Source: an uncultured Oscillospiraceae bacterium
Lineage (GTDB): Bacteria > Bacillota > Clostridia > Oscillospirales > JAAYXM01
Direction of reading: 5' to 3'
Assembly: GCA_934646115.1 (NCBI GenBank)
Contig: CAKUEM010000017.1
Location: 1-33,579 of the forward strand
Length of the DNA: 33,579 nt
A program made the translations under genes and the position numbers. This document shows positions 1 to 7,279 of the stretch, in pieces. The stretch's first letter is position 1; every line of letters starts with the position of its first letter. The notes below the pieces were generated by a model. That model was not told the DNA's origin. It ran no database searches and worked only from the letters and a program-made list of their open reading frames with translations.

Positions 1-166
1 GGGCTATTTTGCGTTCGGCGGCTCAACGATCGTGCTGCTGCTGCGCGCGGGCGCGGCGGAGCTGGACGCAGAGCTTCTTGAAAACACGCAAAACGGCTGG
101 GAGACCGTTGTGAAATACGGCGAAAAAATCGGAACAGCATGCAAAAATCAAAACCCCGGTGCCTAG
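1..166 (+). CDS. psd: Phosphatidylserine decarboxylase, C-terminal end (5' part outside window)
   Basis: The open frame begins at base 2 and ends at a TAG at 164-166, giving a 54-residue C-terminal fragment. It starts GYFAFGGSTIVLL, which matches the G-x-F-x-F-GGST block of phosphatidylserine decarboxylases. In that family the Ser of the (G/L)GST motif is where the proenzyme cuts itself to form the pyruvoyl cofactor of the small alpha chain. The sequence after it (ELL-ENTQNGWETVVKYGEKIG) is the usual clostridial tail. The enzyme makes phosphatidylethanolamine from phosphatidylserine at the membrane. Only the alpha chain is visible, so the start and full length cannot be judged. A hairpin terminator overlaps the stop codon. 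Confidence 0.88.
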   Translation, partial: GYFAFGGSTIVLLLRAGAAELDAELLENTQNGWETVVKYGEKIGTACKNQNPGA

Positions 167-180
167 GCATCGGGGCTTTA
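154..180 (+). terminator. Rho-independent terminator of psd
   Basis: CCCCGGTGCC and GGCATCGGGG form a 10-bp stem with one G-T wobble around a TA centre (154-175). A short, weak T-containing tail (CTTTA) follows. The hairpin overlaps the psd stop codon. Confidence 0.65.
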
Positions 181-252
181 CTATGGGCGCGATTTGCAAA
201 GCGCCCTGCGCGGGCAAATGCGAAATAAAAACGCCTTTTTATACAAAACGGA

Positions 253-268
253 CGTGCCGCGCGGCACG
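253..268. repeat. 16-bp perfect palindrome upstream of the LysM-GH18 gene
   Basis: CGTGCCGCGCGGCACG is a perfect palindrome. It lies about 18 bp upstream of a possible -10 element (TATACT, 287-292) and 44 bp upstream of the LysM-GH18 start codon. It could be an operator, or simply a by-product of G+C-rich sequence. No good -35 hexamer is visible here. Confidence 0.4.
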
Positions 269-311
269 CCGCCCCGCCCCGCGCCTTATACTGGGGAGGG
301 GGGAAGAGAGT

Positions 312-1592
312 ATGGAATTGCATGTAGTACAGCGCGGGGAGACCGTGTATTCCATCGCGCAGCAATACGGCGTGACCGAATCGAGCATTATTTTAAATAA
401 TGAGCTGCCGGACCCAAGGCGATTGGTTGAGGGTCAGGTTTTGGTGATTTTATTTCCGGAATTGACGCATACCGTGCGCCCGGGCGAAACGCTTGCGGGG
501 ATCGCGCGCGAATACGGCGTGACGACAAACACCCTGTATCGCAACAATATCCGCCTGCAGGGCAGCCCGCAGATCTATCCGGGCGAAACGCTCGTCATCC
601 GCTATCGCTCCGTGCGCGAGGGCGCAATGGAGGTCAATGCATACGCCTATCCCTGGATCAACGAGACGCTATTGCGGCAAACGCTGCCGTATCTCACGTT
701 TTTAACGCCGTTTACCTATGGGATCACGCGCGGCGGCGGGCTGGTCGACCTGGATGACGGCGCGCTGCTTGCCGCCGCAAAGGAGGCGGGCGTTGCGCCG
801 CTGATGCATCTTTCCACGTTGACCGAGCAGGGAAATTTCAGCAATGAGCTTGCGAGCTATGTGCTGAATCATTTCTCCGTGCAGACCGCGCTGATCGATA
901 ATATCCTCGCCACCATGCGCGAGAAGGGCTATGTCGGGCTGGATATCGATTTTGAGTTTGTCTTTGCGGAGGAGGCCACGCTTTACGCTGCGTTTGTGCA
1001 AAACGTTACGCGCCGCTTAAATGCGCAGGGCTATCAGGTGATCACGGCGCTCGCGCCCAAAACGTCGGCGGAGCAGAAGGGGCTTCTTTATGAAGGGCAT
1101 GACTACCGCGCGATCGGCGCCGCTTCAAACGCCGTCCTGCTCATGACGTACGAATGGGGCTATACATATGGACCGCCGCTTGCCGTTGCGCCGATTCCCA
1201 ATGTGCGCGCGGTCGTAGAATTCGCCGTGCGCGAGATCGAGCCGGGGAAAATCTTTCTCGGCATCCCCAATTATGGCTACGACTGGATGCTGCCGTTCGT
1301 GCAGGGCACGTCACGCGCGCGGTCGATCTCCAGCCGGCAGGCGATCGAGTTGGCGGCGCGATACGGCGCGGTCATACAGTATGACGAATATGCGCAATCG
1401 CCGTTTTTCAACTATATCGATGAAAACGGGCGGCAGCACGAGGTGTGGTTTGAGGACGCGCGCTCGATCCGCGCAAAGCTCGCGCTTGTGCCGGAATATG
1501 GGCTGCGCGGCGCGGGATATTGGAACGCCATGCGGCATTTTCCGCAAAATTGGCTCGTGCTCAACGCGCTGTATGACGTCCGCCGCGCCTGA
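312..1592 (+). CDS. LysM-domain glycoside hydrolase family 18 protein (SleL/YaaH-like spore cortex-lytic type)
   Basis: The product has 426 residues. The ATG at 312 follows a GGGGAGGGGGGAAG ribosome binding site and opens directly into the first LysM; an in-frame upstream extension reads as non-protein-like sequence. Two LysM peptidoglycan-binding modules lie at about residues 2-47 (VVQRGETVYSIAQQYGV) and 52-97 (TVRPGETLAGIAREYGV). A GH18 TIM barrel fills residues ~105-426. The GH18 signature is at residues 211-215 (DIDFE), with E215 as the expected acid/base. LysM-LysM-GH18 without a signal peptide is the layout of SleL/YaaH enzymes, which act on muramic-lactam cortex peptidoglycan during spore germination. 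The spore role is inferred from the family. The gene stands alone between psd and an Lrp-type regulator. Confidence 0.87.
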   Translation: MELHVVQRGETVYSIAQQYGVTESSIILNNELPDPRRLVEGQVLVILFPELTHTVRPGETLAGIAREYGVTTNTLYRNNIRLQGSPQIYPGETLVIRYRSVREGAMEVNAYAYPWINETLLRQTLPYLTFLTPFTYGITRGGGLVDLDDGALLAAAKEAGVAPLMHLSTLTEQGNFSNELASYVLNHFSVQTALIDNILATMREKGYVGLDIDFEFVFAEEATLYAAFVQNVTRRLNAQGYQVITALAPKTSAEQKGLLYEGHDYRAIGAASNAVLLMTYEWGYTYGPPLAVAPIPNVRAVVEFAVREIEPGKIFLGIPNYGYDWMLPFVQGTSRARSISSRQAIELAARYGAVIQYDEYAQSPFFNYIDENGRQHEVWFEDARSIRAKLALVPEYGLRGAGYWNAMRHFPQNWLVLNALYDVRRA

Positions 1593-1607
1593 GAGCCGCC
1601 GCCGCGC

Positions 1608-1636
1608 TTGCCTGTACGCGCCGTTTGTGGTATGCT
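1608..1636 (+). promoter_or_regulatory. Sigma-A-type promoter of the Lrp/AsnC gene
   Basis: TTGCCT (1608-1613), a 17-bp spacer and TATGCT (1631-1636). A TG at 1628-1629 adds an extended -10 element. The gene starts 32 bp downstream. Confidence 0.65.
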
Positions 1637-1667
1637 GTTAGTAAAAGAAGTGCAGGAGGAATGAGTC

Positions 1668-2123
1668 TTGGACGATATTGATGTGAAAATTCTAAGCGCC
1701 CTGCGCGAGAACGCGCGCGCAACCGCAAGCGAGATCGGCGCGGCGATCGGCATGTCGGTCTCGGCGGTGATCGAACGCATTAAAAAGTTAGAAGCAAACG
1801 GCGTAATTGCGCAATATACCGCGATTATTGATCAGAAAAATGTGAATAAAGACATTACGGCGTTTATCAGCGTAACGCTGGAGCATCCGAAGTATAACGA
1901 TGGGTTTATCGATTTTGTCGGCAGGACATACGATGTGCTCGAGGCGCATTACCTCGCCGGAGACGCCGATTATCTCATCAAGGTCGTCACGGACACGACC
2001 ACCACGCTCGAGCATCTCCTGCGCGAGATCAAATGCATTCCGGGCGTTGCGCGCACCTGCACCTCCATGGTGCTCTCCACCGTGAAAAACGAGCATTCCG
2101 TGAACCCGAAAAGCCTGCGTTAA
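1668..2123 (+). CDS. Lrp/AsnC-family transcriptional regulator
   Basis: The product has 151 residues, the usual family length. The start is a TTG at 1668: AGGAGGA (1654-1660) sits 7 bases upstream of it, and the nearby ATG at 1661 is in another frame. The N-terminus (DDIDVKILSALRENARAT) and the helix-turn-helix near residues 22-45 (ASEIGAAIGMSVSAVIERIK) are typical Lrp/AsnC. A RAM-type ligand-binding domain follows (~65-140), with the usual AHYLAGDADYLIKV block. Such proteins bind DNA as multimers and sense an amino acid; the effector and targets cannot be read here. The arginine operon is about 8 kb away and shows ArgR-like rather than Lrp-like sites. The gene converges with the tspO pseudogene, and the two stop codons overlap in TTAA. 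Confidence 0.88.
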   Translation: MDDIDVKILSALRENARATASEIGAAIGMSVSAVIERIKKLEANGVIAQYTAIIDQKNVNKDITAFISVTLEHPKYNDGFIDFVGRTYDVLEAHYLAGDADYLIKVVTDTTTTLEHLLREIKCIPGVARTCTSMVLSTVKNEHSVNPKSLR

Positions 2124-2504
2124 GCGCTGTTTAAGGAAAATACCATAAAATTGAGCCGCGCGGCGAACATCACCCGGAGCGGGTATGGGATCTGCAAATA
2201 CGCCGCCGCGCGCGAATTGAAAACCAGAAGCGGCTAGACGAAATTGATCGCAAGCTGCACCGCCGCGAGGATCAGCGCCTGCCGGCTGCCCGGCGCCTGC
2301 GCGCGGCAAATGAGATAGAACGACATGCCCATCAGCAGGAACAAAATCGTCTAAACAATGGGAAACGCAGCGGGCGGCAGGCAAGCGCCGTCTTTGGCAC
2401 CGTGTCATACACCGCCATCGAGCCGCCGGTGAGCCATGCGGAAATCCCATTTGCGGCGAGCGGAATGGCAAGAAAATCAAAAGCGGCTTCTATTTAATCT
2501 GCAT
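2120..2504 (-). pseudogene. tspO: Decayed tspO/MBR (tryptophan-rich sensory protein) gene
   Basis: A TspO/MBR protein can be followed on the minus strand only by changing frame. The start ATG (2504-2502) has an AAGGGAG site 9-10 bases upstream, but codon 5 is TAG (2492-2490). A frame change then leads into IPLAANGISAWLTGGSMAVY. A second frame change leads into PPAAFPIV, followed by TAG at 2353-2351 where the family has the Trp of VWTILFLLMG. The frame continues as TILFLLMGMSFYL and QLAINFV, then TAG at 2236-2234 where the family has the next conserved Trp. About 25 residues are then missing before IPYPLRVMFAARLNF, the usual C-terminus. Two shifts, three stops and a deletion make a working product very unlikely. 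TspO proteins are five-helix membrane proteins that bind tetrapyrroles. Confidence 0.82.
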
Positions 2505-2546
2505 AAATATAACTCCCTTCTGCCGCAATCTGCGCGGCACACTAAA

Positions 2547-2564
2547 GCTTATGCGCGCATAAGC
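2547..2564. repeat. 18-bp perfect palindrome
   Basis: GCTTATGCGCGCATAAGC is perfectly self-complementary. It lies between the tspO pseudogene and the yitT-like gene, about 43 bp upstream of the former tspO start. It may be an old tspO operator or an element acting on the YitT gene. There is no T-tract on either side, so it is not a standard terminator. Nothing else was recognised in 2505-2657. Confidence 0.5.
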
Positions 2565-2657
2565 GAGCGCATCCGCCGCGCCTGTCCGCTTGCTTTTTCC
2601 AAAAAACAGCGGAATCATACACCCAACACTTCCTTAAGAAGAGATAACAAATCCGCA

Positions 2658-2686
2658 TGGAAAAGCGCCCTGTAATTTGATATGAT
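2658..2686 (+). promoter_or_regulatory. Possible promoter of the YitT-family gene
   Basis: TGGAAA (2658-2663), a 17-bp spacer and TATGAT (2681-2686). The -10 is good and the -35 is weak. The start codon lies 22 bp downstream of the -10. Confidence 0.4.
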
Positions 2687-2708
2687 GGAAGGTGCGGAGG
2701 TGCTGCTG

Positions 2709-3587
2709 ATGACAAAAAATAAAATGAAAAGTATGGCGCTGGATCTTCTTTATGACGTCCTGGGCAGCATTCTGTATGCCGCGGGCATCTATAGCTTTGC
2801 ATACCATGCAAACTTTGCGCCGGCAGGCGTGTCTGGGCTTTCGATCATTATCAATCAATTTATCCCGATCCCGATCGGCACGATGTCGATTCTGCTGAAT
2901 ATTCCGATCGCGCTGGGCGCATATCGCCTTCTGGGGCGGGCATTTTTCTTGCGATCGATAAAAAGCATGTTGATTTCTGCGCTGTTTATGGATGTGGTGT
3001 TCCCGCTTTTTCCGGCGTATACCGGCTCGCCGCTTTTGGCGGCGCTGTTTTCCGGTCTGCTCGGCGGCGCGGGTCTGTGCCTGATTTATATGCGAAACTC
3101 CTCAACCGGCGGAACAGATTTTATTATTATGGGCATCCGTAAGCTGCGCCCGCATGTTTCTATCGGGCAGATCACGCTGATTGTGGACGGTACAGTCATT
3201 TTGCTGGGCGGCGTGGTGTTTCGAAACATCGATGCGGTGCTGTATGGGATCATTTCAACGGCGATGACAACCGTGATTATCGATTACATTCTGCGCGGCG
3301 CAGGCGCGGGGAAGCTCGCCATGATCATTTCAGACCGCAGCCAGCAGCTGGCGGATAAAATTTCAGAGATCACCGGGCGCGGCGCAACGATTTTGCATGC
3401 AACCGGCAGCTTTACCGGCGCCGAGCGCACGATTCTGCTGTGCGCGTGCGTGAATTCCGAACTGCCGAAGATCAAGCGCGTCGTCCATGCGCTTGACCCG
3501 GGCGCGCTCGTCGTCGTAACCGAGTATACCGAGGCGTTCGGCGAGGGCTTTCAAAGAATTGAGGAGGAAAGCCTGATTTCCGGTTGA
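2709..3587 (+). CDS. YitT-family membrane protein (YitT membrane domain + DUF2179)
   Basis: The product has 292 residues, normal for the family. The ATG at 2709 is chosen because GGAGG (2696-2700) ends 8 bases before it; an in-frame ATG at 2682 would place that site inside the gene. The N-terminal ~200 residues carry about five or six hydrophobic segments with the family pattern YSFAYHANFAPAGVSGLSII and NSSTGGTDFI. The C-terminal ~80 residues form a DUF2179 domain (GRGATILHATGSFTGAERT, then VNSELPKIKRVVHALDPGALV). Firmicutes usually have many paralogues; no transport substrate is established from sequence. The promoter of the next gene overlaps the stop codon, so the downstream lipoprotein can be expressed independently. 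Confidence 0.9.
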   Translation: MTKNKMKSMALDLLYDVLGSILYAAGIYSFAYHANFAPAGVSGLSIIINQFIPIPIGTMSILLNIPIALGAYRLLGRAFFLRSIKSMLISALFMDVVFPLFPAYTGSPLLAALFSGLLGGAGLCLIYMRNSSTGGTDFIIMGIRKLRPHVSIGQITLIVDGTVILLGGVVFRNIDAVLYGIISTAMTTVIIDYILRGAGAGKLAMIISDRSQQLADKISEITGRGATILHATGSFTGAERTILLCACVNSELPKIKRVVHALDPGALVVVTEYTEAFGEGFQRIEEESLISG

Positions 3588-3613
3588 CAGCGCGTGCGCT
3601 TTTGCGGTATGAT
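3584..3613 (+). promoter_or_regulatory. Consensus promoter of the small lipoprotein gene
   Basis: TTGACA (3584-3589), an 18-bp spacer and TATGAT (3608-3613). The -35 overlaps the TGA stop of the YitT-family gene. The GTG start codon is 24 bp downstream of the -10. Confidence 0.75.
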
Positions 3614-3636
3614 AATACCGAAAGGGGCGAAGCCTT

Positions 3637-4128
3637 GTGAAAAAACAAATTCTGGCATGCGCGGCGCTGGCGCTGCTTCTGCTTTCCGGCTGCGGGAAGC
3701 AGCGGGAGGTCAGCATCCCGCCGAGCGAACCGGTCGTGCGCGAAAAAACGGAAGATTTTATCGGCGCGGGCGATACGGAGCTGACCGAGAAAAAGGGCGA
3801 GGGTGCGGCGCAGACCTATAATAAAAACGGCGAACAGCGCGTTGCGCAGCGCAAGTATGACGAGCAGCTGTTTGATCTGAACGCCGAGGTAGAGTATTTT
3901 TACGGCGACCACGGAACGGTAACGGAGATCGTCGCCGTGTTTGCAGACGCGCCGCGGGCAACGATTGCCGCCAATATTACAAAGCAGCTTGGCGAGCCGA
4001 AGGAAAAGCAGGAGGAAACGGCGGAAACGCAGTTCCGCTATACCTGGGAGAAGGACGGAAAGACCTACACCCTGCTTGACCCGGCGAATGCCCAGCCCGC
4101 TGTGATCATCCAGCAGGCACAGGATTAA
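3637..4128 (+). CDS. Small lipoprotein of unknown function
   Basis: The product has 163 residues, starting at GTG (3637) after AAAGGGGCG. Residues 1-18 form a lipoprotein signal peptide (KKQ, a hydrophobic core, then LLSG) with the acylated Cys expected at position 19 (LSGC). The mature part is charged. A low-complexity acidic and basic stretch runs to about residue 70, followed by a compact region with YFYGDHGTVTEIVAVFAD and a TQFRYTWEKDGKTYTLLD strand pair. That pattern resembles small secreted domains in which a field is rebuilt from strand pairs, but no family was recognised. The protein is anchored outside the membrane. It has its own promoter and two terminators downstream, so it is probably a single-gene unit. 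Confidence 0.8.
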   Translation: MKKQILACAALALLLLSGCGKQREVSIPPSEPVVREKTEDFIGAGDTELTEKKGEGAAQTYNKNGEQRVAQRKYDEQLFDLNAEVEYFYGDHGTVTEIVAVFADAPRATIAANITKQLGEPKEKQEETAETQFRYTWEKDGKTYTLLDPANAQPAVIIQQAQD

Positions 4129-4133
4129 AGAAT

Positions 4134-4163
4134 ACGGCGCGAGGAGTTCTCCCCGCGCCGTTT
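4134..4163 (+). terminator. Hairpin terminator after the lipoprotein gene
   Basis: ACGGCGCG and CGCGCCGT close a stem with an inner GGAG/CTCC pairing around TT (4134-4161). Only a short TTT follows. It lies 6 bp after the stop codon. Confidence 0.6.
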
Positions 4164-4172
4164 GCATTGCGC

Positions 4173-4213
4173 AAAAAAAGCACGGAGAAGCTGCGGCTTC
4201 TCCGTGCTTTTTT
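4173..4213. terminator. Strong bidirectional terminator between convergent genes
   Basis: A 12-bp G+C-containing stem, GCACGGAGAAGC / GCTTCTCCGTGC (4180-4191 and 4196-4207), is flanked by seven A's on the left and six T's on the right. It can therefore end transcription of the lipoprotein gene (+) and of the glycosylation operon (-), whose last stop codon is at 4221-4223. Confidence 0.9.
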
Positions 4214-4220
4214 GCCGTTT

Positions 4221-5786
4221 TTAAGAAACCCAGGTAATTTTCGTGCCGCCGGGCAGGTCGTAAAAAATATTGTAATACGGGTCATAGTAGCTGTTGTGAT
4301 AGGGCATGACCCAAATATAGTCCTCGGCGGGCAGCTTCCGCTGCACCAGCTCGCCCGTGCCCGAATATTCTGCGAGCGCGGCGAGGTTTTCGCGATACAC
4401 CGCGGCGTTTTGCGCGGTGTGCACATAGGTGTCCTTCCAAATCAGGAGGGAAGAGAGCAAAATCGGCACGATCGCAAGCGCGGCAAACGCCCGCTTGCAG
4501 CGCGCGCCAAATACGCTGAAATACCCGGCGGGCAGGGCGAGCGCCGCAAAATACGGCTGCCCCAGCCGCGCGCAAAACAGCGTGCCGAACGCGCCCAGCG
4601 CGCCCAGATCCATGACCTCCGCGCCGATGCACGCCAAAAACAGCGCCGCCATGAACAGAAAGCTCGTCATCGTGCGCGGCCCGGCGACCGGCGAGACGAT
4701 CATCGCAAGCTGCGACCCAAACGCGAGGATTAGCGCGATCAAAGGCAGCGTGCTGCGCCGCTCGCGCAGAACACCCACGCCGCACCACAAAAGCGTCAGC
4801 AAATATCCGCCGATCGTGACCGCCGCAAACGAAAGCGACGCATGCCCCAAATCAGCGGGAATGCACAAATAGCAAACCAGGCTCAGCGCGCCGAGCAGCA
4901 TGCCAAGCGCATAAAACAGCCGCTGCGGCTTTTGTGAAAACGTGTATTTTCCGAGCAAAAATGTGGCGAAAAACAGCATGCTGATGTGATAAATGCGCAT
5001 ATATCCGGTTAAAAACAAATTTTTGCCCTGATGCAGCAGATTATAGAGCATGAGCGATAGCGTGCCGCCCTCGACCGGCGCATCGGTCATTCCGGCGCGG
5101 TTAGCAAGCCCGGGCGCGAGCAAAACGGTCGCAATGCCGAGCGCGCAGGTGATCAGCGCGATCACATGCGCCGGACGAATGCGCCGCTTTTTTAAAAATT
5201 TTTCATCAAGCAGGAGAAGCAGCGTCACGCCGAAGCACATCAGACCGCCCTGCTCCGTCGTGGCGGCGGCAAAAAACGCAAGAACCGGCAGCCAGAGCAT
5301 CCGCGTGCCGCGCCGCAGCCCGCGCCGCAGCGCCAGCCAGTAGCCGAGCAGCATGAGCATCGGGTATAAATAATTGCACGACCCGGTCAGCCAATACACG
5401 CTCTGCCGCGTGATCTGCGGGTCGATCATAAGAAACGCCGCGCAGGTAAGCGCCGCCGCGACCGGGCGCGCGCGCTCATGCTCCGTTGCCAGCCGCACGA
5501 TCCACCAGGCGCAGAGCGTGAAGCACAGCGCATTGACCACGCGCCACAGCCACAAGGGCTGCCCGAGGAAAAACGTGGCGAGAAGATGCACGATCACGCG
5601 CCCGTTTGCCAGCTGATAATGCTCAATATGCCGCTCGATATAGCGCGCGAGCCCCTCTTTGGTGAAAATTCCGTAAAACAGATCATCGCCACAGGGCATG
5701 ACATTCGCGCAGATCAGCAGCACCGCGATAAAAAATAAGGCGAGGATCGCGCCGGTCAAAACGCGCGAAAAGCGCTTCTCATTCAT
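4221..5786 (-). CDS. Multi-pass membrane protein, DUF6056/GT-C-like (putative surface glycosyltransferase)
   Basis: The product has 521 residues. The ATG at 5786 has GGAAGGAG about 10 bases upstream and overlaps the end of the GtrA gene by 8 bp. There are around 11 hydrophobic segments. An aspartate pair in the first extracellular loop (MPCGDDLFYG, residues ~32-41) and a following ANGR motif fit DUF6056-type proteins, which resemble GT-C enzymes that use polyprenyl-phosphate sugars. In GT-C enzymes an acidic pair in that loop is catalytic. The C-terminal ~90 residues are soluble, with a Tyr-rich end. Position at the end of a GT2-GtrA operon suggests that it transfers the lipid-linked sugar to a surface acceptor. 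The family call is moderate and the function is inferred. Confidence 0.75.
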   Translation of the reverse strand: MNEKRFSRVLTGAILALFFIAVLLICANVMPCGDDLFYGIFTKEGLARYIERHIEHYQLANGRVIVHLLATFFLGQPLWLWRVVNALCFTLCAWWIVRLATEHERARPVAAALTCAAFLMIDPQITRQSVYWLTGSCNYLYPMLMLLGYWLALRRGLRRGTRMLWLPVLAFFAAATTEQGGLMCFGVTLLLLLDEKFLKKRRIRPAHVIALITCALGIATVLLAPGLANRAGMTDAPVEGGTLSLMLYNLLHQGKNLFLTGYMRIYHISMLFFATFLLGKYTFSQKPQRLFYALGMLLGALSLVCYLCIPADLGHASLSFAAVTIGGYLLTLLWCGVGVLRERRSTLPLIALILAFGSQLAMIVSPVAGPRTMTSFLFMAALFLACIGAEVMDLGALGAFGTLFCARLGQPYFAALALPAGYFSVFGARCKRAFAALAIVPILLSSLLIWKDTYVHTAQNAAVYRENLAALAEYSGTGELVQRKLPAEDYIWVMPYHNSYYDPYYNIFYDLPGGTKITWVS

Positions 5787-6201
5787 CCGATTTTTTCTCC
5801 TTCCGAAAGACAAACCACTTCGAAAATACATAATTCAGCACCAAAACGATCACATTCAGCGCGATTTTAGAGAGCATCGCGTCCAGATGCAGCAGCGTGG
5901 CGATAAACACGCCGCCCACCTCGATGAGCATGGTCACCCCGCGCGCGGAGAAAAACGAAACCGCTTCGCGCACGAGCGCGGCAAAGCTGTCGCATCGATG
6001 CTGAAACACAAACAGCTTGTTGGTCACATAGGCAAAAATTACCGCGCTGACCACGGAGATCACATTGGCAACGTTCGCGTCCAGCCCGAGCACCGTATCG
6101 AGCAGATAAAAAATCACAAAATTGACCAGCGTGGTGCAAACGCCGATCACGCCATATCGAACCAGCTCAAAAAAGCTCTTCGTTTTGCTATTTTTCATCA
6201 T
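5779..6201 (-). CDS. GtrA-family membrane protein (putative polyprenyl-phosphate-sugar flippase)
   Basis: The product has 140 residues with four predicted membrane helices, as usual for GtrA. The ATG at 6201 has GGAG 7 bases upstream and overlaps the GT2 gene by 14 bp; a further ATG follows directly at 6198. Family hallmarks are VRYGVIGVCTTLVNFVIFYL near the start, NVISVVSAVIFAYVTNKLFVF in the middle and VLNYVFSKWFVF at the end. GtrA proteins are thought to move polyprenyl-phosphate-linked sugars across the membrane. The neighbour on each side is a glycosyltransferase, which fits that role. Confidence 0.88.
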   Translation of the reverse strand: MMKNSKTKSFFELVRYGVIGVCTTLVNFVIFYLLDTVLGLDANVANVISVVSAVIFAYVTNKLFVFQHRCDSFAALVREAVSFFSARGVTMLIEVGGVFIATLLHLDAMLSKIALNVIVLVLNYVFSKWFVFRKEKKSDE

Positions 6202-7123
6202 TGCGCCGCTCCGATACAATATATTGCGGGCGATGCTTTACCTCGTCGTAAATGCGCGCGATATACGCGCCGAGGATCGAAAGCGAAACGCAGAGGATCG
6301 CGCCGATCACAAGGAGAAGCAAAATCACCGTGGTAAACCCATCCACCGCGCGGCCGGAGAAGTAATTCACCAGCGTTTGAATGCCGAGGATCAGGGCAAA
6401 CAGCAAAAACAGCCCGCCCGCGACCGCGGTGAAATACAGCGGCCGGCTCGTGTATGAAAGCGTGGCGTCCAGCGACAGGCGCGCAAGCCGCGAAAGCGAA
6501 AACCGGCTGGTATCGCCAACGCGCTCGTCCACCTCAAACGAGAACGTCTCGTGCCGAAAACCGACCCAATTCACCAGCCCGCGGAAAAATACGCGGCTTT
6601 CGTCTAACGCGTTGATCGCGTTCACGACCGGGCGGCGCAGCAGCTTGAAATCAGAAGAATTGTGCAGATCGATGCCGGTATTCTTGCGAAACAGCCCGTA
6701 AAATGCGCGCGCACAGAATTTATAGAGCGGGTTTTCGCGCCCGCGCGCCGCCTTCACCCCGTCGACAATATCGGCGCCGCTGCGCTCCATCAGCGCGAGC
6801 ATATCTTTGATATAGCGCGGCGGATGCTGCAGGTCAGAATCCATGATCAGAACCACATCGCCCGCCACCTCGCGCAGACCCGCGCACAGCGCGACCTCCT
6901 TGCCGAAATTGCGCGAGAAACGGATGGCGGAAAAGCGCGCGTCCTCCTCGGTCAGGCGGGAAATGATCTCCCACGTCGCATCGCGTGAGCCATCGTCCAC
7001 CAGCATGACGCGGAAGGGGATCCGGTCGCCATCCAGCACCTGCGCGAGCGTTTTCATATGTTGATACAGCGTTTTTTCTTCATTAAAAGCAGGGATCACG
7101 ATCCCCAGCGTTTGTTCAGACAA
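6188..7123 (-). CDS. GT2 family glycosyltransferase (GtrB/DPM1-like, polyprenyl-phosphate sugar synthase)
   Basis: The product has 311 residues. It starts with TTG at 7123, six bases after GAGGTGA. An N-terminal GT-A domain shows IVIPAFNEEKTL (~9-20), LVDDGSRD (~41-48) and the metal-binding MDSDLQHPP (~94-102). Two C-terminal membrane helices follow (~230-290), ending in IYDEVKHRPQYIV, which is characteristic of GtrB/YkcC/CsbB-type enzymes. These load a sugar from a nucleotide donor onto undecaprenyl phosphate. It is the first gene of a three-gene operon with GtrA and a GT-C-like protein, with overlapping reading frames that suggest translational coupling. Confidence 0.9.
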   Translation of the reverse strand: MSEQTLGIVIPAFNEEKTLYQHMKTLAQVLDGDRIPFRVMLVDDGSRDATWEIISRLTEEDARFSAIRFSRNFGKEVALCAGLREVAGDVVLIMDSDLQHPPRYIKDMLALMERSGADIVDGVKAARGRENPLYKFCARAFYGLFRKNTGIDLHNSSDFKLLRRPVVNAINALDESRVFFRGLVNWVGFRHETFSFEVDERVGDTSRFSLSRLARLSLDATLSYTSRPLYFTAVAGGLFLLFALILGIQTLVNYFSGRAVDGFTTVILLLLVIGAILCVSLSILGAYIARIYDEVKHRPQYIVSERRNDEK

Positions 7124-7182
7124 ATGAGATCACCTCAGCCTCATATAGCGTGCGCGCCCGGCGGCGCGGAAATCCTGTAGCT

Positions 7183-7188
7183 ATTATA
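7183..7188 (-). promoter_or_regulatory. Likely -10 element of the glycosylation operon
   Basis: A perfect TATAAT lies on the minus strand about 60 bp upstream of the GT2 start codon. The -35 position is T-rich and poor, so the promoter call rests on the -10 alone. Confidence 0.4.
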
Positions 7189-7279
7189 CTCTACTTGCGG
7201 CAAAAAAGAAAGAGAAACTGTGCTATTTTTGCCGCGCGGCGCATAAAATACAGGGAAAACGCGTGTAGGAGGAATCAAA

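Noticed and set aside
1788..2480. 230-codon minus-strand open frame over the Lrp-type gene and the tspO remnant
   Set aside because: Its frame disagrees with the TspO similarity over most of its length and it runs antisense to the Lrp gene. The real signal here is the pseudogene.
2234..2492. TAG read as an amino acid in tspO
   Set aside because: Clear genes here (psd, the GT2 gene, argH and the partial SLH gene) end with TAG, and the tspO remnant also needs two frame changes, so simple decay is the better reading.
5698..6336. Plus-strand open frame over the GtrA and GT2 genes
   Set aside because: Antisense shadow of two recognised glycosylation genes; rich in His, Arg and Lys, with no domain.
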